Source: Candidatus Electrothrix scaldis (lineage in GTDB: Bacteria; Desulfobacterota; Desulfobulbia; Desulfobulbales; Desulfobulbaceae). Taken from it: DNA of 64,000 nucleotides. The stretch is taken from NCBI GenBank assembly GCA_033584155.1, contig CP138355.1:2675826-2739825 (forward strand), in the 5' to 3' direction. Position 1 is the stretch's first letter, and every line of letters begins with the position of its first letter. Below, in pieces: positions 44,780 to 54,325 of this stretch. Made by a program: the position numbers and the translations under genes. The notes beneath the pieces are model-generated. The model saw nothing but the letters and a program-made list of their open reading frames with translations, had not been told where the DNA came from and did no database searches.

Positions 44780-44910
44780 ATCCTGCGACTACCGCTCACC
44801 GGAGCACACTATACGCGCCCATAGCTACTACAGAGCAGGGACTTTCTCGGTTGTACGAAGCCCCACCATGCCTTCGCGATATATCTTCAATGCCGTTACG
44901 ACGTTGTTGA
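44780..44910 (-). pseudogene. relic of a coding or intron-type repeat element
   Basis: In the gap before the caspase-lipase gene the minus strand contains a short open stretch reading ALKIYREGMVGLRTTEKVPA, then a stop, followed by a GC-rich tail with GAGCGGTAGTCGCAGG. It looks like the end of a multi-copy element that I have seen associated with group II introns, but I cannot confirm the identity; no complete gene is present. Confidence 0.3.
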
Positions 44911-44929
44911 TTGGAAATTTTTTCTGACT

Positions 44930-45003
44930 CCCAAGCTCCAGCTTGGGAGCTCTTATTACTGAAGCTGAGCTTCACGGTGTTTGTGCCCAAGCGGAGCTTG
45001 GGC
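44930..45003. repeat. three-hairpin dispersed repeat, copy B
   Basis: CCCAAGCTCCAGCTTGGG (44930-44947), TGAAGCTGAGCTTCA (44960-44974) and GCCCAAGCGGAGCTTGGGC (44985-45003), the same three stems in the same order as copy A at 11793-11879, 74 against 87 bases. It stands just before the caspase-lipase gene, so it may also sit in that gene's leader. Confidence 0.75.
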
Positions 45004-45053
45004 ACTAGAAAAAAAACAGTACGTCGAAAAAAATGAAAGGAGGGAACACTGTT

Positions 45054-48000
45054 ATGGGAAAGATTTATGCCTTATCGGTCGGGATAAACGATTATTCACC
45101 GACAGTGGGTAAGTTGCGTGGCTGCCTTAATGATGTTGAGGCTGTGACGGCCCATGTTAAAGATATGTTTAAGGATAGGCTTTACCTTGAAACATTGACG
45201 GACAGCGATGCCACCCGAGAGAATATCATCAAACTATTTCGATCCCATCTGGGGAAAGCTGGTGCGGATGATGTGGTTCTCTTTCATTATTCCGGGCACG
45301 GTGCCCGTTGCAAGGCTGCCAAAGAGTTTAAGCGTTTTTATCCTGACGGCTGGGACGAGGGCTTGGTCTGCTATGACAGTCGTGAGACTGGCGGTTTTGA
45401 TCTGGCGGATAAGGAATTGGCTGTGTTGCTTGCCGAGGTTGCCAGTAATTCTCCCCATATTGCCGTGTTGCTGGATTGCTGCCATTCCGGTTCTGCCACC
45501 CGAAGTGTGGGAGATTTTCTTGGTGCTCGGCCCCGCGTTACCCATGAGATCTATGATAAACGACCGCTGGACAGCTATCTGGACGGTCATTACAGCAAGC
45601 TACTACAACAGGGTGAGTCCCTGGTTCTCCCTGCCAGTCAGCATATCCTCTTGGCAGCCTGTGAGCGGGTGCAAAAGGCCTGGGAAGGGCAGAACCACCA
45701 GGGTGTCTTTACCCAAACTTTATTAGAGGCCTTGGCGGAATCGGGTCCAGATATCACCTATGCTGATTTGTTTATGCGGGTTCGCACGGTGGTCCGCCGT
45801 CATGCGGATAATCAGACTCCGCAGTTTGAGACCTATCAGCGGTTCAATGCATATAGCGGTTTTCTCGGTAGTGTAGCCACCACAAGTACTCGCAGTTATA
45901 ATGTGTATTTTAAGGATGATGCATGGAAGGCGGAATGCGGGGCTTTGCATGGCCTACCTAGTGACTCGGACAAGATGGTTGAATTCGCCCTGTATCGGGG
46001 AGATGAATTGATCGGACATGCTGAAACAGTGCAGGTCGGTCCGCAGGAGAGTGTGGTGGAGCTATTGGATGTTGCTGAAGTTAATCCTGAAGAGCAACTC
46101 CAAGCCCGGATTACTTCTTTGCCCGTGCCGCCTTTGCTGATCGGCCTGAGCGGAGACGAGAAGGGAGTCAAGATAGTGCTTGACTGTTTTTCCTCTATGG
46201 ATAATCGAACCTTCGGTTTTGTTTTCAGCACAGATTTGACTGTGGAGTATTCGTATACCCTGGTGGCGGAGAACGATAAGCTACTGCTGCGGGAGGGAAA
46301 AAACGGTCGTTTACTCCAGGGAGCAGAGGGCTATACCTTTCTTGCTGCGGAGTATCTCTTTTCAATTCTCCAGCGGATAGCCACTTGGGACCGCGCTGTT
46401 ACTTTGCAGAACAATTCGACCAGGATGGATAAGGGTGCTGTTCAATTCCAGTTGATTGAGGATGGTACGGATGCTCCTTTTACTAATGATGAGATAACCT
46501 TTGATATCATCAAGGAAGAGGATGAATGGCGGGAAATCACTTTTAAACTGCGGGCGGATAACCGAACAAAGCAGCCCCTCCATTTCACCGTAGCCTATTT
46601 TTCTAATGACTTCGGTGTACAGGTTCTCTACAACGAACGGATTGAACCGATCGACGAGTTGTTTGAACTTATCATGGAGGATGATTCATTAATTCTGGAT
46701 GAGGAGGAAGGCGACCAGGCAAGTCATGTTTTTCAATTGATTGTCAGTACCGAACAGATTGATAATTTTCTCCTGGAGCAGGAGGGGATAAAGATCGGTA
46801 ATTTCCAAAGTGGTTCATTTAAAGGACTGGGCAAAAGCAAGGAACGGAAGAAATATAAAAACGAGTGGTTCACCAAGACCATCCGCGTGAACTTGGTACG
46901 GCAACTTGATAAGGTGAGCAAAAAAGATTTCATCGTTGTAGATCAAAAGGTACCTGTGTCGAGCGGACAATCCGTACAACCAGCTGCTGGGCGCGGGGTG
47001 ATGCGCGATGGCAGTCGTATTGCGCAACCTGAAATGCCGCCTACCAGGACAGCCCATAGGACAACCCGTTCCGCCGGGATCAGCTCAACGGCGAATTTCA
47101 AACCGCAGAAAATCACCATCAAGGGGCATTCCTCCTTGACCGCTGATGTCAGTCTTACCGGAGTACAACCCGGCAGTCGCAGTACAGGCAGTGATTCTGA
47201 TTTCTGCCGTGCCCTTGAACGGCAGGGGCTGGAGCTGCTCAATTTTTCCCGAGGAGGCAAGACGCGAGGCGGGGCGGAAAGTATTCTGGAATTAAGCGAT
47301 ATTAAAGGGGATGAGGTACTTGCAAAAGATCCGCTGGAAATCGAGCTTGATTTCGGGTTGGCTGAGGAAGAGTATATCCTGCCGCTGACCTTTGACGGAG
47401 AGGATATTCTGCTGGCCGGGGATGCAGAAAAGGATGATGAAGGGAAAACCCTAATCCATATTGACCACATTCCAGAGGGTATCCCGGATCATCGCCGTAG
47501 TGTGGGTAAGGCTCTGAAACTCTACTTTTTCAAGACCTATTTAAAAAAAGATAATGTGAACCTGCTCCGCTGGGTTGAGTTCGGAAAAGACGGCTCGGTG
47601 ATTCGTCATAAAGAGGGGGTAGCTGACAAGGTCGCAGCAGCGCAGAATATTATCCTTCTGGTTCACGGCATCATCGGTGATACTGAAAATATTGCCCAGG
47701 GCATGACGCAGGCGCAGGATGGGGAAGGCGTATCGCTTGATAAGAAGTTCGATCTGGTGCTGGCCTATGATTACGAGAATCTGAACACCAATATTGAAGA
47801 CACGGCCCGGAAGTTAAAGGAACAGCTGCATGAGGTAGGGCTGCACGGAGAGGACGATAAGCGCCTGACCCTGCTGGTTCATTCTATGGGAGGCTTGGTT
47901 TCTCGTTGGTTTATTGAGCAGGAGGGCGGCAATGCGGTGGTTGATCATCTGGTGATGTGTGGTACGCCTAATGCTGGCTCACCCTTTGGTAAGGTTGATT

Positions 48001-48455
48001 TGGCCCGTAAGCTGACCAGTGTGCTGACCACCTGGGCCATGAACTACTTTGCTGCCTTTGCACCCTTTGGGGCTGGCTTGCTGACGGTTCTGGGGAGATC
48101 CAAGAAGGTTACTCCGACCCTTGAACAGATGAACCCGAGTTCCGAGTTTATTCAGAAACTGAACAGTGGTGATGATCCGGGAATTCCCTACACCATCCTT
48201 GCCGGAGATATCCGTCGCTATGATGATGGGCATGATAAGCTGATGGAAAAATTAGTGGCGAAGGTCGGCAAAGGAGGACTGTTCGATACCTTGTATCATG
48301 ATGCCGGGCATGATATTGCAGTGGCGCTGGCCAGTATTCAGGGCGTGGCGAATGCACGGCAGCCTGTGCCGGTGAAACAGGTGGTGGACTGCCATCATAT
48401 GAACTACTTCGTTTCTGAGGCTGGGTTGCGGGCTTTGGGCAAGGTGGAGTGGTGA
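45054..48455 (+). CDS. caspase-family (metacaspase-like) protein fused to an alpha/beta-hydrolase (lipase-like) domain
   Basis: 1133 residues. N-terminal caspase p20-type domain: YALSVGINDYSP, then catalytic His82 in FHYSGHGAR and Cys143 in LLDCCHSGSATR; ITYADLFMRVRTVVRRHADN closes it. A middle region of about 600 residues has no recognised fold and includes an SPVSSGQ-like proline/serine-rich spacer. The C-terminal about 220 residues form an alpha/beta hydrolase: ILLVHGIIGDTENIAQG, nucleophile Ser at about 944 in LLVHSMGGLVSRWF, CGTPNAGSPFG, and a His near residue 1083-1088 (HDAGHDIAVALAS). ATG 45054 has AAGGAGGG upstream; the frame is also open from 45033. A protease paired with a lipase in one chain suggests a lethal or stress-triggered effector (inference). 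Confidence 0.8.
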   Translation: MGKIYALSVGINDYSPTVGKLRGCLNDVEAVTAHVKDMFKDRLYLETLTDSDATRENIIKLFRSHLGKAGADDVVLFHYSGHGARCKAAKEFKRFYPDGWDEGLVCYDSRETGGFDLADKELAVLLAEVASNSPHIAVLLDCCHSGSATRSVGDFLGARPRVTHEIYDKRPLDSYLDGHYSKLLQQGESLVLPASQHILLAACERVQKAWEGQNHQGVFTQTLLEALAESGPDITYADLFMRVRTVVRRHADNQTPQFETYQRFNAYSGFLGSVATTSTRSYNVYFKDDAWKAECGALHGLPSDSDKMVEFALYRGDELIGHAETVQVGPQESVVELLDVAEVNPEEQLQARITSLPVPPLLIGLSGDEKGVKIVLDCFSSMDNRTFGFVFSTDLTVEYSYTLVAENDKLLLREGKNGRLLQGAEGYTFLAAEYLFSILQRIATWDRAVTLQNNSTRMDKGAVQFQLIEDGTDAPFTNDEITFDIIKEEDEWREITFKLRADNRTKQPLHFTVAYFSNDFGVQVLYNERIEPIDELFELIMEDDSLILDEEEGDQASHVFQLIVSTEQIDNFLLEQEGIKIGNFQSGSFKGLGKSKERKKYKNEWFTKTIRVNLVRQLDKVSKKDFIVVDQKVPVSSGQSVQPAAGRGVMRDGSRIAQPEMPPTRTAHRTTRSAGISSTANFKPQKITIKGHSSLTADVSLTGVQPGSRSTGSDSDFCRALERQGLELLNFSRGGKTRGGAESILELSDIKGDEVLAKDPLEIELDFGLAEEEYILPLTFDGEDILLAGDAEKDDEGKTLIHIDHIPEGIPDHRRSVGKALKLYFFKTYLKKDNVNLLRWVEFGKDGSVIRHKEGVADKVAAAQNIILLVHGIIGDTENIAQGMTQAQDGEGVSLDKKFDLVLAYDYENLNTNIEDTARKLKEQLHEVGLHGEDDKRLTLLVHSMGGLVSRWFIEQEGGNAVVDHLVMCGTPNAGSPFGKVDLARKLTSVLTTWAMNYFAAFAPFGAGLLTVLGRSKKVTPTLEQMNPSSEFIQKLNSGDDPGIPYTILAGDIRRYDDGHDKLMEKLVAKVGKGGLFDTLYHDAGHDIAVALASIQGVANARQPVPVKQVVDCHHMNYFVSEAGLRALGKVEW

Positions 48456-48872
48456 GGGAAGATTCTTGAGCCAAAAGTCATGAGGAAGAGCGGAGAATGT
48501 TCTGCTCTTTCAGCTGATTCTGAAGTTTTCTCCATAAAATAATATTCCTACCTTGTTATTCGTCCTGTTCTTGGGCCGCGTGAAGCTGAAATTTTACACG
48601 CCGTACCTTTCTCTTTTTTCGATGCGTTGTCCTTGATCAAACCACGACTTGTTGTATCGTTCATTATGAGGTACTCTTATTTGGTCGATTATTCAGGGCA
48701 ATGAATCTTTCCTCAATGCTCATTCTTTCATTGTACGGGACAGCAGGATCATATTCAATGTGAAAAAACGAGCGCCTGGACTCATCCCGGCTGATATTTC
48801 ATGATCGCTGGCCTGTCGTGGGCCCTGAAACATAGATCCTCCCCTTCTTTATAGTCAAACAAGGTGTACGGT
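48456..48872. other. gene-free stretch before the kinase gene
   Basis: 417 bases. AAGAGC and GCTCTT (about 48486-48509) form a weak hairpin after the caspase-lipase stop that may end transcription. The rest should contain the promoter of the histidine kinase operon; no ORF or repeat was found. Confidence 0.45.
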
Positions 48873-50681
48873 ATGAAGTTATCCAGGATTTCTCTTCGCA
48901 CCTATCTGGTTCTCATGAACTCTGTGCTGCTCTGTCTGTTGTATCCTATGCTGATGGTTATTTTTGTCGAAAAGACTATAGGGTACCGTGACGGTCAGTT
49001 ACAGGAAGATATCAATGAAATGCGCCAGGATATGCAGGATCGCAGTGCCGCCTTGGTGCGTAGTATCGGTCTGAGTGTACGGCAGGCAGCTGCTGGGTAT
49101 GACTTCACCTTTATTTCCGATCTAATGGCCGAGGTGGTGAAAAATGATCCGGAAATGGTGTATTGCATGGTCATGGATCATGATCGGCGGCTCCTGGCAC
49201 ATCCTGATAAAAATAAGTTGGGTATGAAGCTGGATGATTCTCTTGCGCGACGCAACACGACCCAACTGTGGCCCATTTTTCCGAAGACCTACTCGGGCGG
49301 CCAGAGTCTGGAAGTGTTTTTTTTAGAAGAAAAAGATGCGCTTGGTAATACTGCCCTCCTGGAGGCTATTCTACCTGTATATAATGGTGAGAAACTTTGG
49401 GGGGTTTTGCGTTGCGGCTATACTATGCATTTTTTGAACAGTAAGACGATTCAGAAATTCCTACGCTGGGAGGAGCAGTTACGCAGTTTGAAGCTGTATT
49501 TTATCAGTGTAATGTCGGTGTTTTTTACAGTCTCTGTTTTTATAGCTATTCTTTTTACCCGCCCCTTGCTCCGTGCCCTTGATGTCCTGCGGCGGGGTGT
49601 GCATAGAGTGCGGGAAGGCGATTTGGGACATGAAATCAGGAAAGACCTTGTTTGTCATGAATTTGCTGATCTGGCAGAGTCGTTTAATAGTATGACCGGA
49701 AGCCTAAGAATGAGCCGAAAAGATCTGGCTGATTATAATCGCTCCCTGGAAAAAAAGGTGGACGAGCGTACACTGGAATTGAAAGAAATTCACGATATGC
49801 TGGTCAAACAGGCCCATGAAGCTGGCATGGCGGAAATGGCTGTGGGGGTGCTCCATAATATAGGCAATGCTATTACTCCGGCAAAAATCAGTGCCAGCGC
49901 ATTAATCACTCGGCTAAAAAATAGCCCCTTGCGCAATAATCTGGTTCAGATTTTGCACTCTTTGGAAACTATGCTGGAGTCGTCTCAGACCTGTATTAGT
50001 GGCGAGCAAAGTAAAAGGATGCAGAAGATTATTCGCCTTATACCCGATTCTCTTTCGGAAGAGTATGGGCATATAGAAAAAAGTCTGGCGCAAATTTGCG
50101 ATAAACATCGTCATATTGAGGATATCATTCGCTTACAAAGGCAATATGCCCGGGTTCCTGTAGGAGATAATCAATACCTGGATATTAATCAGGTAGCCCA
50201 GGATGCCTTGAATATGTTTCAGGACTCCTTGCAACGGAGGGACATCGACGTGGAACTGGCATTTCAGGATGTTCCACCGGTTTGTCTTGAGGAAGTTCAT
50301 TTTTTACAGATCCTCGTCAACCTGATTAAGAACAGCTATGAATCCTTTGATAGCGTGGAGGTGGAAAATAAAAAGATAGTATTATCGTCAGTTTTAGAAG
50401 ACAGCGAGCCGTATAATGTGGTATTCTCGATTAAAGATAATGGTTGTGGGTTTACAGAAGCAGAGCGGATGAACTTTTTTCGCTTCGGCTACAGTACAAA
50501 AGCCAGAGGCTCAGGATTTGGCTTGCATTCCTGTGCCAATTATCTCATCGCGAACAACGGCTCCATTGATGCCACCAGTGCTGGTCCTGGCATGGGGGCC
50601 GAGTTCATTCTGCGCTTACCGACAGACACCTCCCGGAATAAACTAACTACGGAGAGTCCTCATAATGAAAAACGGCAATAA
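48873..50681 (+). CDS. membrane sensor histidine kinase
   Basis: 602 residues: TM1 (TYLVLMNSVLLCLLYPMLMV), a periplasmic sensor of about 150 residues, TM2 (YFISVMSVFFTVSVFIAILF), HAMP (RPLLRALDVLRRGVHRVREG), coiled coil, phosphoacceptor His in MAVGVLHNIGNAITPAKISA (HisKA variant), and HATPase_c with N-box NLIKNSYESFDS, G1 KDNGCGFTEAE and FGYSTKARGSGFGLHSCANY. The 17-base overlap with the next gene shows they form one operon. ATG 48873 preferred to GTG 48864. Signal sensed unknown. Confidence 0.88.
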   Translation: MKLSRISLRTYLVLMNSVLLCLLYPMLMVIFVEKTIGYRDGQLQEDINEMRQDMQDRSAALVRSIGLSVRQAAAGYDFTFISDLMAEVVKNDPEMVYCMVMDHDRRLLAHPDKNKLGMKLDDSLARRNTTQLWPIFPKTYSGGQSLEVFFLEEKDALGNTALLEAILPVYNGEKLWGVLRCGYTMHFLNSKTIQKFLRWEEQLRSLKLYFISVMSVFFTVSVFIAILFTRPLLRALDVLRRGVHRVREGDLGHEIRKDLVCHEFADLAESFNSMTGSLRMSRKDLADYNRSLEKKVDERTLELKEIHDMLVKQAHEAGMAEMAVGVLHNIGNAITPAKISASALITRLKNSPLRNNLVQILHSLETMLESSQTCISGEQSKRMQKIIRLIPDSLSEEYGHIEKSLAQICDKHRHIEDIIRLQRQYARVPVGDNQYLDINQVAQDALNMFQDSLQRRDIDVELAFQDVPPVCLEEVHFLQILVNLIKNSYESFDSVEVENKKIVLSSVLEDSEPYNVVFSIKDNGCGFTEAERMNFFRFGYSTKARGSGFGLHSCANYLIANNGSIDATSAGPGMGAEFILRLPTDTSRNKLTTESPHNEKRQ

Positions 50682-52476
50682 TCGATTACTCGTTATTGAT
50701 GATGATCATGATATATGGAAGGCGTACCAGCTTGTATTACAACCTGAACAGGAGAGTGAGGCATCCAGTATCAGTCAGCTGAGTGCCTTGTTGATGGAAG
50801 AGTATCAGGAGGAACCAGAGGAATCTGTTGATGGGGCGCCGGATTTTGACTTGACCTATGCTTCTCAGGGCCAGGATGGGTTTGAGATGGTGAAGCAGGC
50901 ACTTGAGGATGAACAACCTTTTGCTATCGCCTTTGTTGATATCCGCATGCCACCAGGTTGGGATGGGATGAAAACAGCTGCTCATATACGGGAAGTTGAC
51001 CCCAATATCGAGATCGTGATTGTGACGGCTTATTCTGATCGATCCAGGGAGGAAATTGCCCAGACCGTCGGGACGCTCCATAAATTGCTTTTTTTTCGTA
51101 AACCCTTTGACCCGGAAGAACTGATGCAGGTTGCGGTGTCTCTGTGCGAAAAGTGGAATATAGGAAAAAAAGAAAGCGAACAGCGAAGAGAACTAGAAAT
51201 TATTAACGAGCAATTAAAGGAAAAAATTGCCACCAACGAACGCCTACAGGAAGAGGGCTTGCAGTTGCAGCAGAAATTGCATCAAGCCCAGAAAATGGAG
51301 GCTATCGGGCTGATGGCCGGAGGCGTAGCCCATGATCTGAATAATATTCTGGCCTCCATTGTTGGCTATCCCCAGTTGATTAAATTTCACCTTCCTGAGC
51401 ATAAACTGCTCCACGAGCTTGCTCAGGAGATTGAAGAGGCAGGAGAACGGGCTGCTGCGGTGGTTGATGATCTTTTAACCGTGGCACGGGGCGTGGCTGT
51501 CGTGAAGCAGACCGTTGATCTGAATATGCTGGTTGAGGATTATCTCTCCTCCACAGAGGCAAAAGAGGCCTGTACTCGACACCCGGAAGTTCTGCTGTCT
51601 TCTGAGCTGGATCCGCAGACCCTGCCCATCAGCTGTTCACCGATACATATTGCAAAATGTTTGATGAATCTGGTGAATAATGCAGCTGAGGCTATTGATG
51701 GGGAAGGGCAGGTGATTATTGCTACGGGGAGGAAGGAGTTGACAGAAGCTCTGGATAACCCGGCTAATACGATAGCGCCTGGTCATTACGCAATTCTCCA
51801 GGTCCAGGATAACGGTCCTGGCATTTCGGAAGAAGACCAGGAACGAGTCTTTGAGCCCTTTTATACGAAAAAGGCTATGGGGCGTAGTGGAACCGGACTG
51901 GGATTAGCTGTGGTTTGGAATACGGCCTTAGATCATAAGGGCTTAGTTACGGTGCGTAGCGCGCAGGGGCAAGGGACGAATTTTACCCTGCTTTTTCCCT
52001 TGGTTGATGAGGAAATATCTCTGGGCGAGAAGATAGAGCCCGGGCTTGAAGAGCTGAGTGGAACCGGCACGATTATGGTGGTGGATGATGATGTTCGGCA
52101 ACTGAATCTTGCCGGTGGCATGCTGAAGATCCTTGGCTACGAGGTAATCAAGGCCACCAATGGTGAGGAGGCCCTGGAAATTCTGGCTGAGCAGCCTGTG
52201 GATCTCTTGGTTTTGGATATGATCATGCCGGATATGGGTGGTCGCCAAACCTATGAAGAGGTCACGAAACTCTATCCCGGCCAGAAAGCTATTATTTCCA
52301 GTGGTTTTGCCGCAGATAAAGATGTCCGTAAGGCTCAGGAAATGGGTGCGGGGAGTTTTGTAAAGAAACCTTATACATTAAAACAGTTAGGCCTAGCAGT
52401 TCGTCAGGAGCTGCAACCTTCCGATTCCCAGATAGAGGAGTCTTTGTCCGTAGAGAAAGAACAAGAGTATGAATGA
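50665..52476 (+). CDS. hybrid histidine kinase with N- and C-terminal receiver domains
   Basis: 603 residues in order: receiver-like domain (LLVIDDDHDIWKAY, then FAIAFVDIRMPPGWDG with the phosphoacceptor Asp, and a roughly 50-residue acidic insert between beta1 and beta2), coiled coil, HisKA with phosphoacceptor His in MAGGVAHDLNNILAS, HATPase_c (NLVNNAAEAIDGEG, DNGPGISEEDQE, GRSGTGLGLAVV), and a C-terminal receiver (IMVVDDDVRQLNLAGGML, LDMIMPDMGG with Asp). No DNA-binding output is visible. It overlaps the kinase gene before it and, by 8 bases, the S4 gene after it. Confidence 0.88.
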   Translation: MKNGNNRLLVIDDDHDIWKAYQLVLQPEQESEASSISQLSALLMEEYQEEPEESVDGAPDFDLTYASQGQDGFEMVKQALEDEQPFAIAFVDIRMPPGWDGMKTAAHIREVDPNIEIVIVTAYSDRSREEIAQTVGTLHKLLFFRKPFDPEELMQVAVSLCEKWNIGKKESEQRRELEIINEQLKEKIATNERLQEEGLQLQQKLHQAQKMEAIGLMAGGVAHDLNNILASIVGYPQLIKFHLPEHKLLHELAQEIEEAGERAAAVVDDLLTVARGVAVVKQTVDLNMLVEDYLSSTEAKEACTRHPEVLLSSELDPQTLPISCSPIHIAKCLMNLVNNAAEAIDGEGQVIIATGRKELTEALDNPANTIAPGHYAILQVQDNGPGISEEDQERVFEPFYTKKAMGRSGTGLGLAVVWNTALDHKGLVTVRSAQGQGTNFTLLFPLVDEEISLGEKIEPGLEELSGTGTIMVVDDDVRQLNLAGGMLKILGYEVIKATNGEEALEILAEQPVDLLVLDMIMPDMGGRQTYEEVTKLYPGQKAIISSGFAADKDVRKAQEMGAGSFVKKPYTLKQLGLAVRQELQPSDSQIEESLSVEKEQEYE

Positions 52477-52513
52477 ACAGAGCATGAATGAACAGAGCAT
52501 GAATGAACAGAGC
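52469..52513 (+). repeat. 15-bp tandem repeat carrying start codons
   Basis: ATGAATGAACAGAGC is repeated three times at 52469, 52484 and 52499, followed by another in-frame ATG at 52514. Each unit encodes MNEQS, so the S4 gene has four in-frame ATGs 15 bases apart. The first unit covers the stop codon of the hybrid kinase gene. Confidence 0.85.
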
Positions 52514-52723
52514 ATGAGCATTGCTATTAGGGATGAGTACATAGAGCTGTACAAGCTTCTCAAGCTGACTGATTTAGCGGCCAGCGGTGGAGAGGCAAAA
52601 TATATGATCAGCGAGGGCATGGTTTCGGTGAATGGTGAACCTGATACCAGGAAGCGGAGAAAGACCCGAGTGGGGGAGAAGGTGCAGTGCAATGGGGTGG
52701 AGGTAGAGATCATCGCAGGCTGA
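52469..52723 (+). CDS. S4-domain RNA-binding protein (YbcJ/RlbA-like)
   Basis: 84 residues as annotated from ATG 52469; starts at 52484, 52499 or 52514 would shorten it by up to 15. The S4 fold is visible: IELYKLLKLTDLAASGGEAK, YMISEGMVSVNGEPDTRKRR and KTRVGEKVQCNGVEVEIIAG. Related small S4 proteins (YbcJ type) bind structured RNA. The N-terminal MNEQS repeats are outside the domain and look like repeat expansion at the junction with the upstream gene. Confidence 0.8.
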   Translation: MNEQSMNEQSMNEQSMSIAIRDEYIELYKLLKLTDLAASGGEAKYMISEGMVSVNGEPDTRKRRKTRVGEKVQCNGVEVEIIAG

Positions 52724-52866
52724 TCGCTGATTCTTCCCCAGATTTTAGGATCGACTTTTAGGGCGTATTGCGCTAAATGTCCTGTTCGAAATGAAGAACC
52801 TCGATTTTGTGTGATCGTTTATTTTATTACCCGAGCAGGAGAGCTGGAAACAGCTGAGACAAGGAT

Positions 52867-54309
52867 ATGAACAGAGATATTTATCAGGAACCCCTGGTCA
52901 GTCGCTATACTTCCCCGGAAATGCAGGAGCTCTTTTCTGAGCGCTTTAAATTCACCACTTGGCGTCGTTGTTGGATTGCTTTGGCCGAGGCACAGCATGA
53001 GCTGGGCCTGGAGCTGGTGACCCAGGAAATGATCGACGAGCTCAAGGCCCATGCGACTGATATAGACTTTGATGTTGCCGCAGCCAAGGAAAAGGAGATC
53101 CGCCATGATGTTATGGCCCATGTTTATGCTTATGGTCTGCAATGCCCCAAGGCTGAGGGCATTATTCACCTGGGAGCTACCTCCCAATTCGTGGTCTGCA
53201 ATACCGACCTGATTATCCAGAAGAAGGCCCTCCAGCTGATCAAAAAGACTTTGATCAATACCATTGCCAATCTCTCTACCTTCTGTCGCAGTTATAAAGA
53301 TTTGGCTACCTTGGGCTTCACTCATTACCAGCCTGCTCAGCCCACCACAGTGGGGAAACGTAATACCCTGTATATTCAGGATCTGCTCATGGATCTGGAA
53401 TATATCGAGGCCTTGGAACTGCAAGTAAAAGCTCGCGGAGCCAAGGGGACCGTAGGCACCCAGGCCACCTTCCTGGAGTTGTTTCAGGGGGATCATGGCA
53501 AGGTGCGCGAGTTGGATACGCTGGTTTCACAAAAGCTTGGCTTTGATACGGTCTTTGCTGTCACCGGCCAGACCTATCCCCGGAAGCTGGATATGAAGAC
53601 CGCAGAGACCTTGGCAGGTATCGGAACCTCTGCCCATAAATTCGCGGTTGATCTTCGCCTCCTTTCCAACCTCAAGGTTCAGGAAGAACCCTTTGCCAAG
53701 AAACAGGTAGGCAGCTCTGCAATGGCCTATAAGCGTAATCCTATGCGTTCTGAGCGGATGACTGGTCTGGCCCGGAAACTCATGGGGCTGCCTGCTAACT
53801 TCGCTGCTACTGCTGGTAACCAGTGGTTTGAGCGTACTCTGGATGACTCTGCCATCCGTCGTATGGATATGGCCCAGGCCTATCTCCTCACCGATGCGAT
53901 CCTGAAGCTATACGTCAACATCACCAGCGATATGGTGGTTTATCCGAAACAAATAGAGCGATACCTCCGAGCCGAGCTGCCCTTTATGTCCACCGAGAAG
54001 ATCCTTATGGAATGCGTGGAAAAGGGAGAGAGTCGTCAGGATATGCATGAGGTTATTCGTGAGCATTCCGTGGCAGCTGGCTTGGCCGTCAAGGAGCAGG
54101 GCTTGGAGAATGATCTCCTTAATCGTTTGGCCGATGATGAGCGGGTGCCTTTCGGATTGGATGAGCTGGAAGGGATGATCAGCAATTATCAGGAATTTAC
54201 CGGCAGAGCTGCTGAACAGACCGTTGAGTTTCTGGATGAGGTTGTTGCTCCTGTCCTGGAAACATATCAGGATCAGCTTGGTGGGGTTGATGCTTCACTC
54301 AAAGTCTGA
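52867..54309 (+). CDS. purB: adenylosuccinate lyase
   Basis: 480 residues. Cleaves SAICAR and adenylosuccinate in purine synthesis. Seen: RYTSPEMQELFSERFKFTTW, HDVMAHVYAYGLQC (His, family motif), LGATSQFVVCNTDL, THYQPAQPTTVGKR with the catalytic His, and the signature SSAMAYKRNPMRSERMTGLA (S-SxMxxKxNP). The sequence is uninterrupted. Ribosome site ACAAGGATATG overlaps the start. Confidence 0.95.
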   Translation: MNRDIYQEPLVSRYTSPEMQELFSERFKFTTWRRCWIALAEAQHELGLELVTQEMIDELKAHATDIDFDVAAAKEKEIRHDVMAHVYAYGLQCPKAEGIIHLGATSQFVVCNTDLIIQKKALQLIKKTLINTIANLSTFCRSYKDLATLGFTHYQPAQPTTVGKRNTLYIQDLLMDLEYIEALELQVKARGAKGTVGTQATFLELFQGDHGKVRELDTLVSQKLGFDTVFAVTGQTYPRKLDMKTAETLAGIGTSAHKFAVDLRLLSNLKVQEEPFAKKQVGSSAMAYKRNPMRSERMTGLARKLMGLPANFAATAGNQWFERTLDDSAIRRMDMAQAYLLTDAILKLYVNITSDMVVYPKQIERYLRAELPFMSTEKILMECVEKGESRQDMHEVIREHSVAAGLAVKEQGLENDLLNRLADDERVPFGLDELEGMISNYQEFTGRAAEQTVEFLDEVVAPVLETYQDQLGGVDASLKV

Positions 54310-54325
54310 AAAAGGATCTGAAAAG

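Noticed and set aside
44780-44910. Complete group II intron before the caspase-lipase gene
   Set aside because: Only about 130 bases resemble such elements; no reverse transcriptase or intron domain V was recognised.
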